Shown: positions 50,801-58,900 of the stretch, in pieces
How the letters are laid out: each line of letters starts with the position of its first letter
Numbering within the stretch: position 1 is the stretch's first letter
Notes under the pieces: generated by a model
The model's input: only the letters and a program-made list of their open reading frames with translations
The model's database searches: none
Told to the model about the DNA's origin: nothing
Program-made: the position numbers and the translations under genes
Assembly (NCBI GenBank): GCA_019614645.1
Contig: JABWDB010000001.1
Coordinates: forward strand, 5,817,501 to 5,881,500
Direction: 5' to 3'
Source of the DNA: Stratiolaelaps scimitus
Lineage: Eukaryota; Arthropoda; Arachnida; Mesostigmata; Laelapidae
DNA: 64,000 bases

Positions 50801-52151
50801 CGAAGCAAATAAATACTAAATACGGTTGTAAAGTCACTGCTGCGTCCGATGACCGCCTGCTCAGCTGCGTTATCGTGACCTGAGCGTGTGTGTCTCTATG
50901 TATATGTATGTATATATATATATATATATATAGAACTGAGCGGTCGAAACTCGTAAAACTCCCACACGACTGAGAGGGATCTCTCTCTGGTAAGCGTCGG
51001 TCCGACTCTGCTGAATACCGCTGTATAACAACAGTGATAACGTCGACCGATCGGCAACGACGATCAAACAACCACCGAACAGCGCCATTCAGTTTGGGCC
51101 CTAGTTCAAGACCTTCACGGCTCTCTCTGAGCCATGGTCCCCACAAATGCATTCAAATACAAGCAAAAGAGAGGGAGGGAGAGTGAGAGACAGCGAGAGG
51201 ATCCCGGCCAGCGAACTGAGATCTTGTCAAGCGCCAGGTTCAGATGTCAGCCAACAAGCGAGACATAAAGCTGCGTCTCGCCTTCGACATCAGCCTGCAT
51301 CTTGTCCCTAATGCAAAAAGTATTATATAATGTAGTGTAAGAGCGACCACCATGTGAATTACGTCGTCTTGGCTTCCACAACATCATCTGATATTGGCCT
51401 TTTCTTTTTAATTGGGTAAATCGCACATGATCAATAGTTATCAGATCATAATCACAGAAATGGCATCTCAGAAAAAAATGACTCTGATCGGCCCGATACC
51501 GGCTAATATAGAGACTCGGATTCGCCTCTCGCCGAGCAGCCAAATTTTGTCGAAAATTTGTTTCGTCAACTTCGCAAGTCGATTCCACTTAATATCACTC
51601 CCATTGATCTTCAACTACGTATTGGGTATATCTCTGTAATGTGGCCATCAGTTGCGAATCGAACAGGCGCCGAAGATGTGTTCCCTCTCCCAGGGGCGGT
51701 CATTTATTGAATATCGTCTGATCGTCTAAAATCGATTTATTTGCTGCGGCCACCGTTAAAGAAATACTTACAAGACACTCACTATTAGTACCCCCCAATG
51801 ACAAGCAACATTATTATCATTATTATTATTATGAGACGAGTATCATCAGCATAATTCTCGTCACCCATTATGTTATCATAGATATTTCGTGAATTTATTA
51901 TTCACTCTACTCGTATTATGTTATATTATTATATTATATTGCCGCTGGTGCTGCTGCTGCTGTTTCGTTCGTTCGTCCATTCGTGCATGTCTCGGCGTTT
52001 TCTTTTTTATTGAATTTCGCTCAAAAATGATCGCACGCACACACACCCGTACAGTGTGCGAATGAAATTGTCCACAATCCAACTCACGTGGCAGGCCACC
52101 GTCGTGGTTTCCATCTTGAGCCGACACCGCTGCCGCCAGCTCAGACGTCAT
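33376..52151 (-). CDS. zfh2: ZFHX3/4-class zinc-finger homeodomain transcription factor, 10-exon gene model
   Basis: This is a nuclear sequence-specific transcription factor. Family members control neuronal differentiation, and in flies limb patterning. Model, 5' to 3': complement of 52151-52088, 50214-50119, 49817-47787, 47528-46844, 46576-45954, 45760-41724, 41428-39582, 39456-39158, 34794-34627, 34367-33376. Every junction is GT-AG and the phases (1,1,1,2,1,0,2,1,1) join without a stop, giving 10,842 nt including TAA, or 3,613 residues. Vertebrate ZFHX3 is about 3,700. Roughly 23 C2H2 or C2H2-like fingers are visible. Four homeodomains lie at about residues 2470-2529, 2800-2859, 3129-3188 and 3365-3424. 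Family landmarks appear in the expected order: [43 protein letters not shown] across an intron, [14 protein letters not shown] and [20 protein letters not shown]. The family assignment is very secure. The first two exons are less so. Orthology to zfh2 is inferred from domain order, not from a tree. Confidence 0.95.
33946..34125 (-). other. Homeodomain 4
   Basis: Residues about 3365-3424. Starts [16 protein letters not shown]; helix 3 is [17 protein letters not shown] with Trp48, Gln50 and Asn51. The string [13 protein letters not shown] matches the class signature of the fourth vertebrate ZFHX homeodomain. Confidence 0.96.
34627..34794 (-). CDS. zfh2: ZFHX gene exon 9: acidic linker between homeodomains 3 and 4
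   Basis: Acceptor TGATTTCAG|GTGAGC (34794) and donor GACAAG|GTAAGC (34627) enclose 168 bp whose phase fits both neighbours. It encodes an acidic linker that starts [20 protein letters not shown] and ends [14 protein letters not shown]. There are no fingers or homeodomains. It is assigned to the gene from its phase, its open frame and its position before the homeodomain 4 exon. Because the phases entering and leaving are both 1, it could be skipped without breaking the frame, so it is a possible cassette exon. Confidence 0.85.
34795..39157 (-). other. 4.36-kb intron between homeodomain 3 and linker exons
   Basis: This intron has donor GTGAGT at 39157 and acceptor CAG at 34795. It is more than ten times longer than the other introns in the confident part of the gene (125-301 bp). 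It holds a GA tract (about 35896-35921), short TTA, CAA and GGT repeats and GC-rich stretches. No frame inside resembles a conserved protein. Enhancers or alternative exons could be housed here, but nothing in the sequence proves it. Confidence 0.85.
35896..35921. repeat. (GA)n microsatellite in the large ZFHX intron
   Basis: On the transcribed (minus) strand this reads as a CT tract. GA tracts can bind GAGA-type factors in arthropods, but no function is shown here. Confidence 0.93.
39158..39456 (-). CDS. zfh2: ZFHX gene exon 8: homeodomain 3 and a finger
   Basis: Acceptor TCCTCCAG|GGAC (39456) completes an Arg codon and reads [16 protein letters not shown], the start of homeodomain 3 (39276-39455). 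The recognition helix is [21 protein letters not shown], very close to the vertebrate third homeodomain. One finger follows at about residues 3200-3222, [22 protein letters not shown], also a family hallmark. The donor is CCAAGG|GTGAGT at 39158, phase 1. This exon carries a complete homeodomain plus finger, and a 4.36-kb intron lies after it. Confidence 0.96.
39276..39455 (-). other. Homeodomain 3
   Basis: Residues about 3129-3188. Starts [17 protein letters not shown] and has helix 3 [16 protein letters not shown] with Trp48, Gln50 and Asn51. The exon boundary lies one codon before position 1, so the domain starts with its exon. Confidence 0.96.
39582..41428 (-). CDS. zfh2: ZFHX gene exon 7: end of homeodomain 1, homeodomain 2, two fingers
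   Basis: Acceptor TTGCAG|GTAATC (41428) continues homeodomain 1 as [19 protein letters not shown], followed by the family signature [10 protein letters not shown] 16-Ala run (41129-41176), Pro/Ser-rich sequence and a Gln/His run follow. Homeodomain 2 is at 40388-40567 ([15 protein letters not shown] ... [16 protein letters not shown]). After it come fingers [20 protein letters not shown] (ending in Cys, near residue 2880) and [23 protein letters not shown] (near 3033). The exon ends in a Ser-rich acidic stretch with [14 protein letters not shown], and donor CCAAG|GTAAGC at 39582 in phase 2. Confidence 0.96.
40388..40567 (-). other. Homeodomain 2
   Basis: Residues about 2800-2859. Starts [12 protein letters not shown], with Phe8, Leu16, Phe20 and [11 protein letters not shown] (Trp48, Gln50, Asn51). 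It includes the family string [13 protein letters not shown] [13 protein letters not shown]. The domain lies entirely within exon 7. Confidence 0.96.
41129..41176 (-). repeat. 16-codon polyalanine tract in exon 7
   Basis: Sixteen consecutive Ala codons (GCG, GCA, GCC mixed) follow the end of homeodomain 1 by about 70 residues. Alanine runs are common in homeodomain repressors. The function here is not known. Confidence 0.93.
41378..41852 (-). other. Homeodomain 1 (split by an intron)
   Basis: The 60-residue homeodomain is encoded by 41852-41724 and 41428-41378. The intron (41429-41723) falls between homeodomain positions 43 and 44, inside helix 3's N-terminal region. The core residues are present: Ile8, Leu16, Phe20, Trp48, Phe49, Asn51. 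Position 50 is Arg (WFRN) instead of the usual Gln. The first homeodomain of vertebrate ZFHX3 has the same feature, so this is a conserved specificity difference. Confidence 0.95.
41724..45760 (-). CDS. zfh2: ZFHX gene exon 6: eleven fingers, Q-rich region, start of homeodomain 1
   Basis: This is the largest exon, 4,037 bp. The acceptor is GTTTCAG|GTGC (45760) and the donor CTTAAG|GTAAGC (41724, phase 0). Eleven fingers are visible: CSLC and CPLC near residues 1182 and 1246; CKKC, CWKAGC, CNQC ([16 protein letters not shown], a family signature) and CVIC at about 1333-1457; CHRC, CDIC ([12 protein letters not shown]) and CNLC near 1553, 1593 and 1692; CQAC near 1807; and [17 protein letters not shown] near 2042. 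An acidic stretch with [10 protein letters not shown] follows the second finger. The family motif [18 protein letters not shown] is near 43460-43540. The 3' third is Gln/Ala/Leu/Met-rich. It ends in 28 consecutive Gln (41850-41933), then KRARTR and the first 43 residues of homeodomain 1. Confidence 0.96.
41850..41933 (-). repeat. 28-codon CAG/CAA polyglutamine tract next to homeodomain 1
   Basis: Eighty-four bases read as 28 consecutive Gln codons, CAG interrupted often by CAA. The last Gln is homeodomain 1 position 1. A second Gln-rich block ([14 protein letters not shown]) lies just upstream. CAA interruptions tend to stabilise such repeats. Confidence 0.95.
45954..46576 (-). CDS. zfh2: ZFHX gene exon 5: four clustered fingers
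   Basis: Acceptor TTGCAG|GTGCG at 46576 joins phase 2 to give [16 protein letters not shown]; donor CAGG|GTAAGT ends the exon at 45954. Four finger units are visible. A degenerate one at about 973-995 ([18 protein letters not shown]) lacks a clear final His. [25 protein letters not shown] lies at about 1011-1035, [19 protein letters not shown]...RH at about 1067-1091, and [19 protein letters not shown]...DH at about 1120-1144. Between the second and third is the conserved spacer [12 protein letters not shown]. The matching vertebrate finger to the degenerate unit also ends in MNVER rather than His, so its divergence is ancestral rather than damage. Confidence 0.95.
46844..47528 (-). CDS. zfh2: ZFHX gene exon 4: finger pair and polyglutamine tract
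   Basis: The acceptor at 47528 (CATCAG|GC) completes the split glycine codon, so [13 protein letters not shown] is read through the junction as a complete finger. A second finger, [25 protein letters not shown], lies at about residues 792-816. A glutamine- and glycine-rich linker follows, with a run of 19 Gln encoded at 46927-46983 as mixed CAG/CAA codons. The exon ends in MEHPDPTL and donor CTTAG|GTGAGT in phase 2. Both fingers are among the most conserved in the ZFHX family. The Gln run is a lineage-variable insertion and probably length-polymorphic. Confidence 0.95.
46927..46983 (-). repeat. 19-codon CAG/CAA polyglutamine tract in exon 4
   Basis: Nineteen Gln codons flanked by NQHQ on one side and NQH on the other. 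The codons are mixed CAG and CAA. Confidence 0.93.
47787..49817 (-). CDS. zfh2: ZFHX gene exon 3: N-terminal domain, first zinc fingers
   Basis: The exon is bounded by acceptor GGCTTTCAG|GC (49817) and donor ACAAAAG|GTGAGC (47787). It encodes about residues 54-730. It opens with the family N-terminal block: [24 protein letters not shown] and [12 protein letters not shown]. The first C2H2 finger follows at about residues 274-296 ([17 protein letters not shown]...H), then [13 protein letters not shown]. The middle is a low-complexity Ser/Thr/Pro/Gln-rich linker. The 3' end is very conserved: a finger [22 protein letters not shown] at about 662-685, a CVYC half-finger with [11 protein letters not shown], and the first half of the [12 protein letters not shown] finger, which finishes in the next exon. 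The ortholog block ...[20 protein letters not shown] is nearly identical in vertebrate ZFHX3. Confidence 0.95.
50119..50214 (-). CDS. zfh2: ZFHX gene, proposed exon 2 (short N-terminal exon)
   Basis: The donor ACTG|GTGAGT at 50119 is in phase 1, and the acceptor of the next exon (49817) requires phase 1. In that frame the exon encodes [13 protein letters not shown], then [18 protein letters not shown], which is charged and protein-like and continues into [12 protein letters not shown]. An in-frame TGA lies just upstream, so the coding exon must start after about 50216. The likely acceptor is the TATGAG ending at 50215, behind a pyrimidine-rich stretch. A stronger-looking acceptor (CTCTTGTTACAG) sits near 50275. 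If that one is used, the exon begins with untranslated sequence and translation would start at ATG 50131-50129 (MCDTG), shortening the protein by 49 residues. The donor is secure; the start of the exon is not. Confidence 0.65.
50215..52087 (-). other. Proposed 1.87-kb first intron
   Basis: It lies between the proposed exon 1 donor (GTGAGT, 52087) and the exon 2 acceptor. It contains two TA microsatellites (50362-50383, 50911-50932) and no recognisable coding sequence. Its existence depends on exon 1 being correct. If exon 2 begins at the acceptor near 50275, the 3' boundary moves accordingly. Confidence 0.45.
52088..52151 (-). CDS. zfh2: Proposed first coding exon of the ZFHX gene
   Basis: An ATG at 52151-52149 opens 21 codons that start [14 protein letters not shown] and end at a good donor (CCAC|GTGAGT, exon end 52088) in phase 1. 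That is exactly the phase needed by the proposed acceptor at 50214. The joined frame reads [16 protein letters not shown] and stays open into the confident exons. G is at -3 and A at +4 of the start codon. The frame is also open upstream of this ATG, so the exon could be longer. No known domain is present. The alternative is that translation starts at ATG 50131-50129 in the next exon and this stretch is not coding. This is a hand-made model without transcript support. Confidence 0.5.
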
Positions 52152-54103
52152 CACCCCATCAGCAGAACACAACGGTGGTACAGCGTATACAGGCAAAAGT
52201 GGCAATGTCGCAAAGGGAAAGATCTTTACAACTGTTGTATTGTACTCGGTGTACGGAATGTCGGTGCTCACGGCCGCAGTTGTGCTGACCGGAATAGATA
52301 TGGCGAATGCATCTAGCTCGTATTCGATTTGATTTTGAGCCGCCCCACAGCGAACTACCCCCCAAATTCTCCTTCATTCTCTCCTTCTCGCACTTTTTAT
52401 TCTTCTCTCTCTTTTTTCTGCCTCCGAATATATATATATATATATATATATATGCTACTCGCTCTGTCGAGCTGAAATACCAACTGGCGCGTTTCGCGTT
52501 GCGTTCGCCCAGCTGTCTTGGGTCATCGAAACACAGCAACTGGCCCCCCTCTCATTGCTGATGCTTTGATGCTGTTAACGCAACGAGTTTCATGGCGGCT
52601 TACGTTGTTGTCGTTATTTTGTCTGTCAGTTGCTGTTGTTGAGAGCTCTCTCGACCTCGCCGTCTCTCTCTCTCTCTCGCTCTGCTCTCTTGGGTTTCTA
52701 TATTTTTCGATTACCGATTCTGCCGGCACAAAATCACCGCCGTTCACGTCGCCATTAAGCGATTTTAGCCAGCTTAACCGAAACGGGCTCAACGAAGAAC
52801 AACGTGCGTAGACCGATGAACAGACAACCGACTGCCATTCGCCGCTGCCGTTGTCGTCGTCGTCGTCTTTTTCTGCCCTTGCCACAATTCGCCTTGTCTC
52901 GGCTCCGTCGTCCGCCGACGCCGCCCGCGCAATCCAAGAAGTTGGATAGAACTGAAGTGCGGCAATATCAGCAGAAGAGTCATCGTATCACAGTTAACGT
53001 GGCGTGTGTACCGAGCAGATGGAGGCGGCGCACCATCGCGACGTCGGACTGGCCGGGCACACTGTCTCTCCCGTGTAATCTATCTCACTGCGTTTGCAGC
53101 GTGTCTCTGTCGTCGTGCAGTCGACGCTGCTGATGATCAGGCCGTTCTCGGCTGTTTTGCACGAGCTGTCGCCACTTGAAGAAACGGTAAACGGCCACTG
53201 ACGGCCACACTTAAATAGAGAGCGAATGCATACGGGCAGCTGGATTGACGAGGGGCCGATCGAGCCGGGTTCGAATGAACTCAGTAGTGCCTGACGAATT
53301 ATCGCTGCTTAGAACCTATCAATGCAGTAACAATATATATATATATATAAAGAGAGAAAGAGAGAGAGGGAGATAGTTCAACAACAGCGTTCGAGCGGAC
53401 CCAGCACGCAGCAGTGTTATCTGTTGGAAAGGCCACAACGGTTGATATTAGCTTCTGCCTCTAGTTATCTGGACAATGCTACTACAAAGGTCCCGATGAG
53501 ATTATATCTCTATACAAGCAAACAACACTCCTGTGTGTGGAATAGCCTGCCCCATCCGAACAACTATCACTGTATTGATCCGCATGATTTGCTTTAGTTC
53601 GCCCCGATTTACCGATCCTGTCGAACATCTGCGGCTCCACCCTCACTCAGTGTCACGATGATCAACGCTCAGGTGCCATCAGTTAATTTTCCATACGAAC
53701 GCATACCTCCCTTGTTCGCTGCCTTATTCGAGCTTTGGTCGCCGAGCTGCGATCCGTGTCCGTGCGTGGGTGTGCTGTTCTGCGTTCGCCGCTCTGACAT
53801 TGTGTAATTACGACAACAATTAATATCAGCAGGACGCAGAGTGACCACACCAGGTCAACAGGGTAAGTGAGCGAAGCTCACGGGGTAGTGGGCAGCCTAA
53901 AAACAAGTTAAGTGAACCCCCGACCAGCCCCTCAGGGCGCTGCCAACGCGGTACCCTTGGTAAACCCCCTGAGGACACGACTCCTTAGCAGCACCAGCAG
54001 ACACAGCAGCCCTAAGACAAGAGTGAGCCTGTATTCGTCTCTTTCTCTCCAATTCTCTCGGTTTGTTCCCACACCACCAGGTCTCACTTCCATTCGCTGT
54101 CCG

Positions 54104-54130
54104 CAGAGAGAGAGAGAGAGAGAGAGAGAG
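54104..54130. repeat. (GA)n microsatellite
   Basis: A GA run of about 27 bases upstream of the ZFHX gene. Confidence 0.95.
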
Positions 54131-54698
54131 CACAACAGCGCAACGACCCGCGCAGGGACCATGGCTCACCTCATTCGCGCATTCGAGGAGGTTATTTCGA
54201 TCTGACATCCGTTCGCGGCCAGCCATTCGGGCGCTCAATTCTTCGTTTCAAATAATTAGTATGCAAGCAACGCATAAAAATGAACACGTGTTAATTACAC
54301 CTAGCGTTAGCGAACCTCCTCAAAATAAAAACACACTTTATTGGGCGAGAGCGACGTCGCCGCCGCCGCCGCCGCAGCTGCTACGCTTAAGCCGGACAGG
54401 CGTCGCCGGCATTCGAGTTTAGGAGTTCTGCTCTGTGCGCTAGATGGCTGGACAAGGGTGGGGATATCGCAGCTGACGGGCGAGTCATCGCAGAGCTAGA
54501 ACACCAAGCAATTACCATACGACTGACTAGCCAGCCCAGCCCTGCCCTACCATCGGTTTTCCTTCATTATTTTTTTTCTCATATTTGCCTCGTCTCGATA
54601 TCGGGATGCAACGCCGTGACGCGACGGTCGTGGCCAGTGATCTGCTCCGGGCAGACCACAAGAATGAACCGGCGTACGGCACCACGTGCGACCGAAGA

Positions 54699-54699
<1 letters not shown>

Positions 54700-54731
<32 letters not shown>
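54700..54731. repeat. (TA)n microsatellite
   Basis: A TA run of about 32 bases followed by a short AAAGAGAG stretch. Confidence 0.95.
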
Positions 54732-54734
<3 letters not shown>

Positions 54735-55893
54735 AGAGAAAGAAGCTTAGACTCTACAACGTAACTGCGCTGACGCGAAGAACGGCCATGACGACGACGA
54801 GGAGTCTCCATAACCGCTATGGTCAGTCCCGCACTCTGCATCGCATCCTCTATCTTTGTCTCTTCCCGATACCAGATACAGCACTCCATCCGTTGTGTGA
54901 TTTCCAGTGGCTGTGCGGAAGCCAGGCTTCGCGACCGATTAGCAAAACTTCATTGGGGCGATTATTCATTTAAGTAGGTTCTCCGAAGTGTCCCTTGCCC
55001 ATTCACCGAGCAGGAGTTCCACCAGCAGCTACCGAGTTGCCTAAAGGAGACGTCGTTACTCGAGCTTGCGTTTGTCGCTTGCGAACAAAGTTTGCGTGCG
55101 TGGCGTCAATTTGAAGCACTCTTCTGTGACGGCCAAATGATGGCCTGTGGCTGCAGCCTGCAGCGAAATACGTTGACTGCAAACAACGGTTCGGTAAAAA
55201 CGACTAACTAAGAAAAAATCTGAACGAGGTAGATGAACACACCGCTCACCCTCGCTTTTCCGAGCGGTCAAGCGCGACTTCGCTGTTGCTGTTGTGGTTA
55301 TTGTTGTTGTTGTTATTGTTGTTGCTCTTTGCAAGGTGCCCCTCCCAGATATCCGCCTGTCAGCCACCAGATGCAAAGTGCTTCAGAAATCCTAAGCACA
55401 CGAACGTATGCATTCAGTGAAACAGTTCGGGTCCTCGAGCCTTCCTCAACCTCGAATTACTACTGCCCACACAAATGCCTCACCACCGGTCGGTGAGCAA
55501 CTCGAGCGTTAGCTCTATCACGAAATTGACATGGGATTTCTGCGCAGAGCTAACGTGCGCCGAGTTGTGGTCAAAGGAAGAAGTGAAGCCGCCGACTTCG
55601 AATAAACAATGAAGGCTATAATAACGATCGTCGACGAGTCAGCCGCAGGAACACGGTGGACTGTATTCAAGAACTGACGAAATGAGCCAACACAGCAATG
55701 AATAAGGCGGTCCAGTCAGATGTGGTGTGACAGCGATAAACTGTAGAAAAAAAAATATCACGCATTCGCCGACACTGTACGGCTAGCTCGCTGTATTATT
55801 GAAACTAATATAAGTGATAAATATATATATAGATAGATATTCAGCCATAACAGACTACGCTGTGAGTCTACGTTTTGAGTAGCTAATGCCTTT

Positions 55894-55896
<3 letters not shown>

Positions 55897-55939
<43 letters not shown>
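55897..55939. repeat. (TA)n microsatellite
   Basis: A TA run of about 43 bases. Confidence 0.96.
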
Positions 55940-55943
<4 letters not shown>

Positions 55944-58900
55944 CTGCTCTAGTGTGAGCTATTTCGTTCAGTGATCATTATAAAGCAGCCAAATCATTAT
56001 TCCGACTGTTCGTTCATTCAGTCAATCATTCGCTTCGAACGTAAAAGGGAGACCTCGAAATATCGAAGGCCGTCCAAAGATTTAAGAGGCAAACAGCCGC
56101 CAGACCCTCTGCCGTCCCACCACCCCCGAAGTCCACGCACAGCGACCAAGCCGAAAGAGAGCCGAAAAAAAAAACGAACTAAGCGAAGTAAAAAGTAGAA
56201 ATAAGGTGATCGTTTCCGCCAAGCTGGTTCACCATCGACGATGATAGGGACGCCATGACAATGGTGACCGCTAATTAACCACCGGCTGGCTATACTCAGC
56301 TAAACGACTTCCACGTCGACGCAGCCTCGCTTGGCCCATGATTGCTTCATCAGCAGAGGTTAACGACGGCCGGCAGACGAATGAATAGAATGCCAGATAA
56401 ATGTTGTTTATTCCAGCAAATGCGTCAATCTTGAGCGCAGGTCCGACGAAATACTCTTATGTTTCACGTTCCAGAAGATTCCGACCGATTGTGATTTATG
56501 CCTTTCGATTGTATTTTAGTAGAACACGGCGGGCTTTTTCTAGCGTAGATTTATACTTTTACTGAGTGTGAGTCACGCATTGTTGTGTTCGGCGACTTCT
56601 GACCCGGCCAGTCAGTCGAGAGAACAGAATCACGCATAGAATGCTGCTGTTTAGCACGACGCGACGTTATTATACGCGACAGTGTGCTCATCGTAATTGA
56701 AAATAAAACCGGCTCACACTCTGTTCGAGTGATCTCGCTCTCTCTCCCTCTCTCTCTGCAGGGCTAGCCGATGCTAAAACAATGCTGAGTCGCTTTGAAT
56801 ACACCCGTGTACACGAGGGCGAGGCGTCACAATATTTTCTCGGTAAAAAAACGAATGAGTCGATGGATTGCGTCCTGTTGATTGCGGTATTGTTGTCTGG
56901 GTAATCTGGTTGTGACGTAATGTGAGTTGTCTATACGGTGATATGTCCTGAATAATACGGCTGTTCCAAGGAGAGATAGTGCTTGCACTGATGGATGCAA
57001 TGGTACGTTACACAGGTGAAATCGCTTCGAACCGGACTACTGTAAAAATCGATAGCGGCAACGTGTTTTGTTTTCTGGCATCACCAGCGATGCCTCAGAG
57101 CGAATGCGGATGCTCGTGACAAGTAAATAGATTGAGTCGTACATTGTCTGCTGCTGTTGCAGGTTACTGTAGTCGTCAGTCAACGTTTAGGCAGGGAGGC
57201 AATGTAAAAGTACTATTATATTATATAACAATCCATTCAGCGTGGAGGCTCGATGGGCCGAGTGAAACAGTTCTCATCTCAATAGTGCTTTGACCCGTTT
57301 CTCGAACAGCTCAAAGATGTTCCAGCCTCAACTGACTGTGTCTAGCTACCATCACGGCCAGCCACCACACACGATTTAGCTATTCGGTTCGAATGTTCGA
57401 ACTTGTCCGTTTGTTAACATCGAAGGCTGCTGTGGCCGCTCTGCGCCTACTGCGTCCCGATGAAACAGCTACCTCTGTCCCATATTGGTGCTCCTATCCC
57501 TGCTGACTCTGCCTCTGCAGCAGATCTACCCGAATGAAGAACTGTCTCATGTAAACCCCTAGACTCGAGGCGTCAGGAAAGCTCATGCCGCTGGTGAGTT
57601 GCTGCGCACGGAATGGCAAAAGAGCAGCACCAGCAGCAGCAGCCAGACCCGCGACAGAAGCTAATTTCAATAAATTCGACACTTTATGGCTGTGATTCGG
57701 TTGTGGCAGCGGTGACGCTGGCGGCGACGGCGGCAACGGCGGTGATGATGGTGTTGGCAGCAGCAGCAGCAGCGGTGGTTGGAGCTGGTGCACGCGGTCG
57801 ACCAGCTTCTGTTCGTTGTGGCGGGATATTGTCTGAGGTTGTTGTCGTGCTGCGGTGGCTGTTGCTGCTGCTGCTGGTGATGATGATAATAATAATAATG
57901 CCGATGCCTCCGACAGCGCGACGGCCATGGTTGGAGAATGTTGTCGACTCAGGACGATGTCGCCTCTGTTGCCGCGGTCTCGTTCTCTGACGCCGCCGCC
58001 GCCGACGACGACATCGGTAGGCTCCCCATGCCGCTGACACTCGGCTCTTACCGCTGCTGTGTCCGGAGTCGTACAGGGCCGCCGGCGCCCCAACAATAAT
58101 GGACAACGCTGCGCCACGTTATGCGAACAACGGGCAAGCCAACGGAGCGACACAGCGCCAAGTCAACCCGTGCTGTTTCTGCTGCTGCCACCAGCGCCCC
58201 AACGCAGAAGGAGCCACCGACTGGCTTCCCGCTAGATCAGCCGTAAATCACATGCAAAAACAACGGCGCATACGAAGCCCATTTTAGCCGCCACCTCCTC
58301 ATCCTCCTCCGCAATCCGATGTTCACACAGCAAAGAGACGGTCCACATACGCACATGCGTACCACGAGCAGAAGGGGGCGGCGGACAGGGCGAGGGACAC
58401 ACGGAATGAGCGGTACCAGAGGTGGCGACTCTGATACGAGCGCCAGCAGCAGCAGCAGCAGCAACAGCTGCGGGAGCCGCATACAGGAATATCTATATTT
58501 TTTCATTTTATTTTCAGCGCAACTGAACAAACCTGGTAGTTGTCTCCCGCTTTCTCTATCTCTCTCTCTCTCTAGTTTTTTTTTCATTTTTATTCAGCTC
58601 GTTCGCTATTATTCACCCATCCTGCTTTACCTCCTGTGCCAGCAGCGGCCAGCATCAGCTTGCCCTCGACCACCGCTGGACTGCCGAGTTATGATGACCC
58701 GCTGTAGATTTGTCCCTCGTAGACTCAGGCCCCCTGTGCTCGGCATTCGATTATCGTGTAAAGGGCAAAAATCATAGTGTGTGCTCGTCTGGTCGCGTCC
58801 TCAGTCAGGCCGAGACTGCCCTGGGCAGGTCGGTTGAAAATCGCACAGTGACGAAGGGCCGAAACAGTCAATGACATAAGACAACGAGACACATAAATAG

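Noticed and set aside
53221..53310. A second tRNA-like element containing GGGTTCGAATGAAC
   Set aside because: Only a B-box-like string is present, the T-stem does not pair well and no A box was seen at a proper distance.
57494..58153. A 219-codon minus-strand open frame upstream of the ZFHX gene
   Set aside because: Overlapping long frames on both strands share the same CAG/CCG-type repeats and the translation is Leu/Pro/Ala-rich. No splice phase links it to the ZFHX gene.
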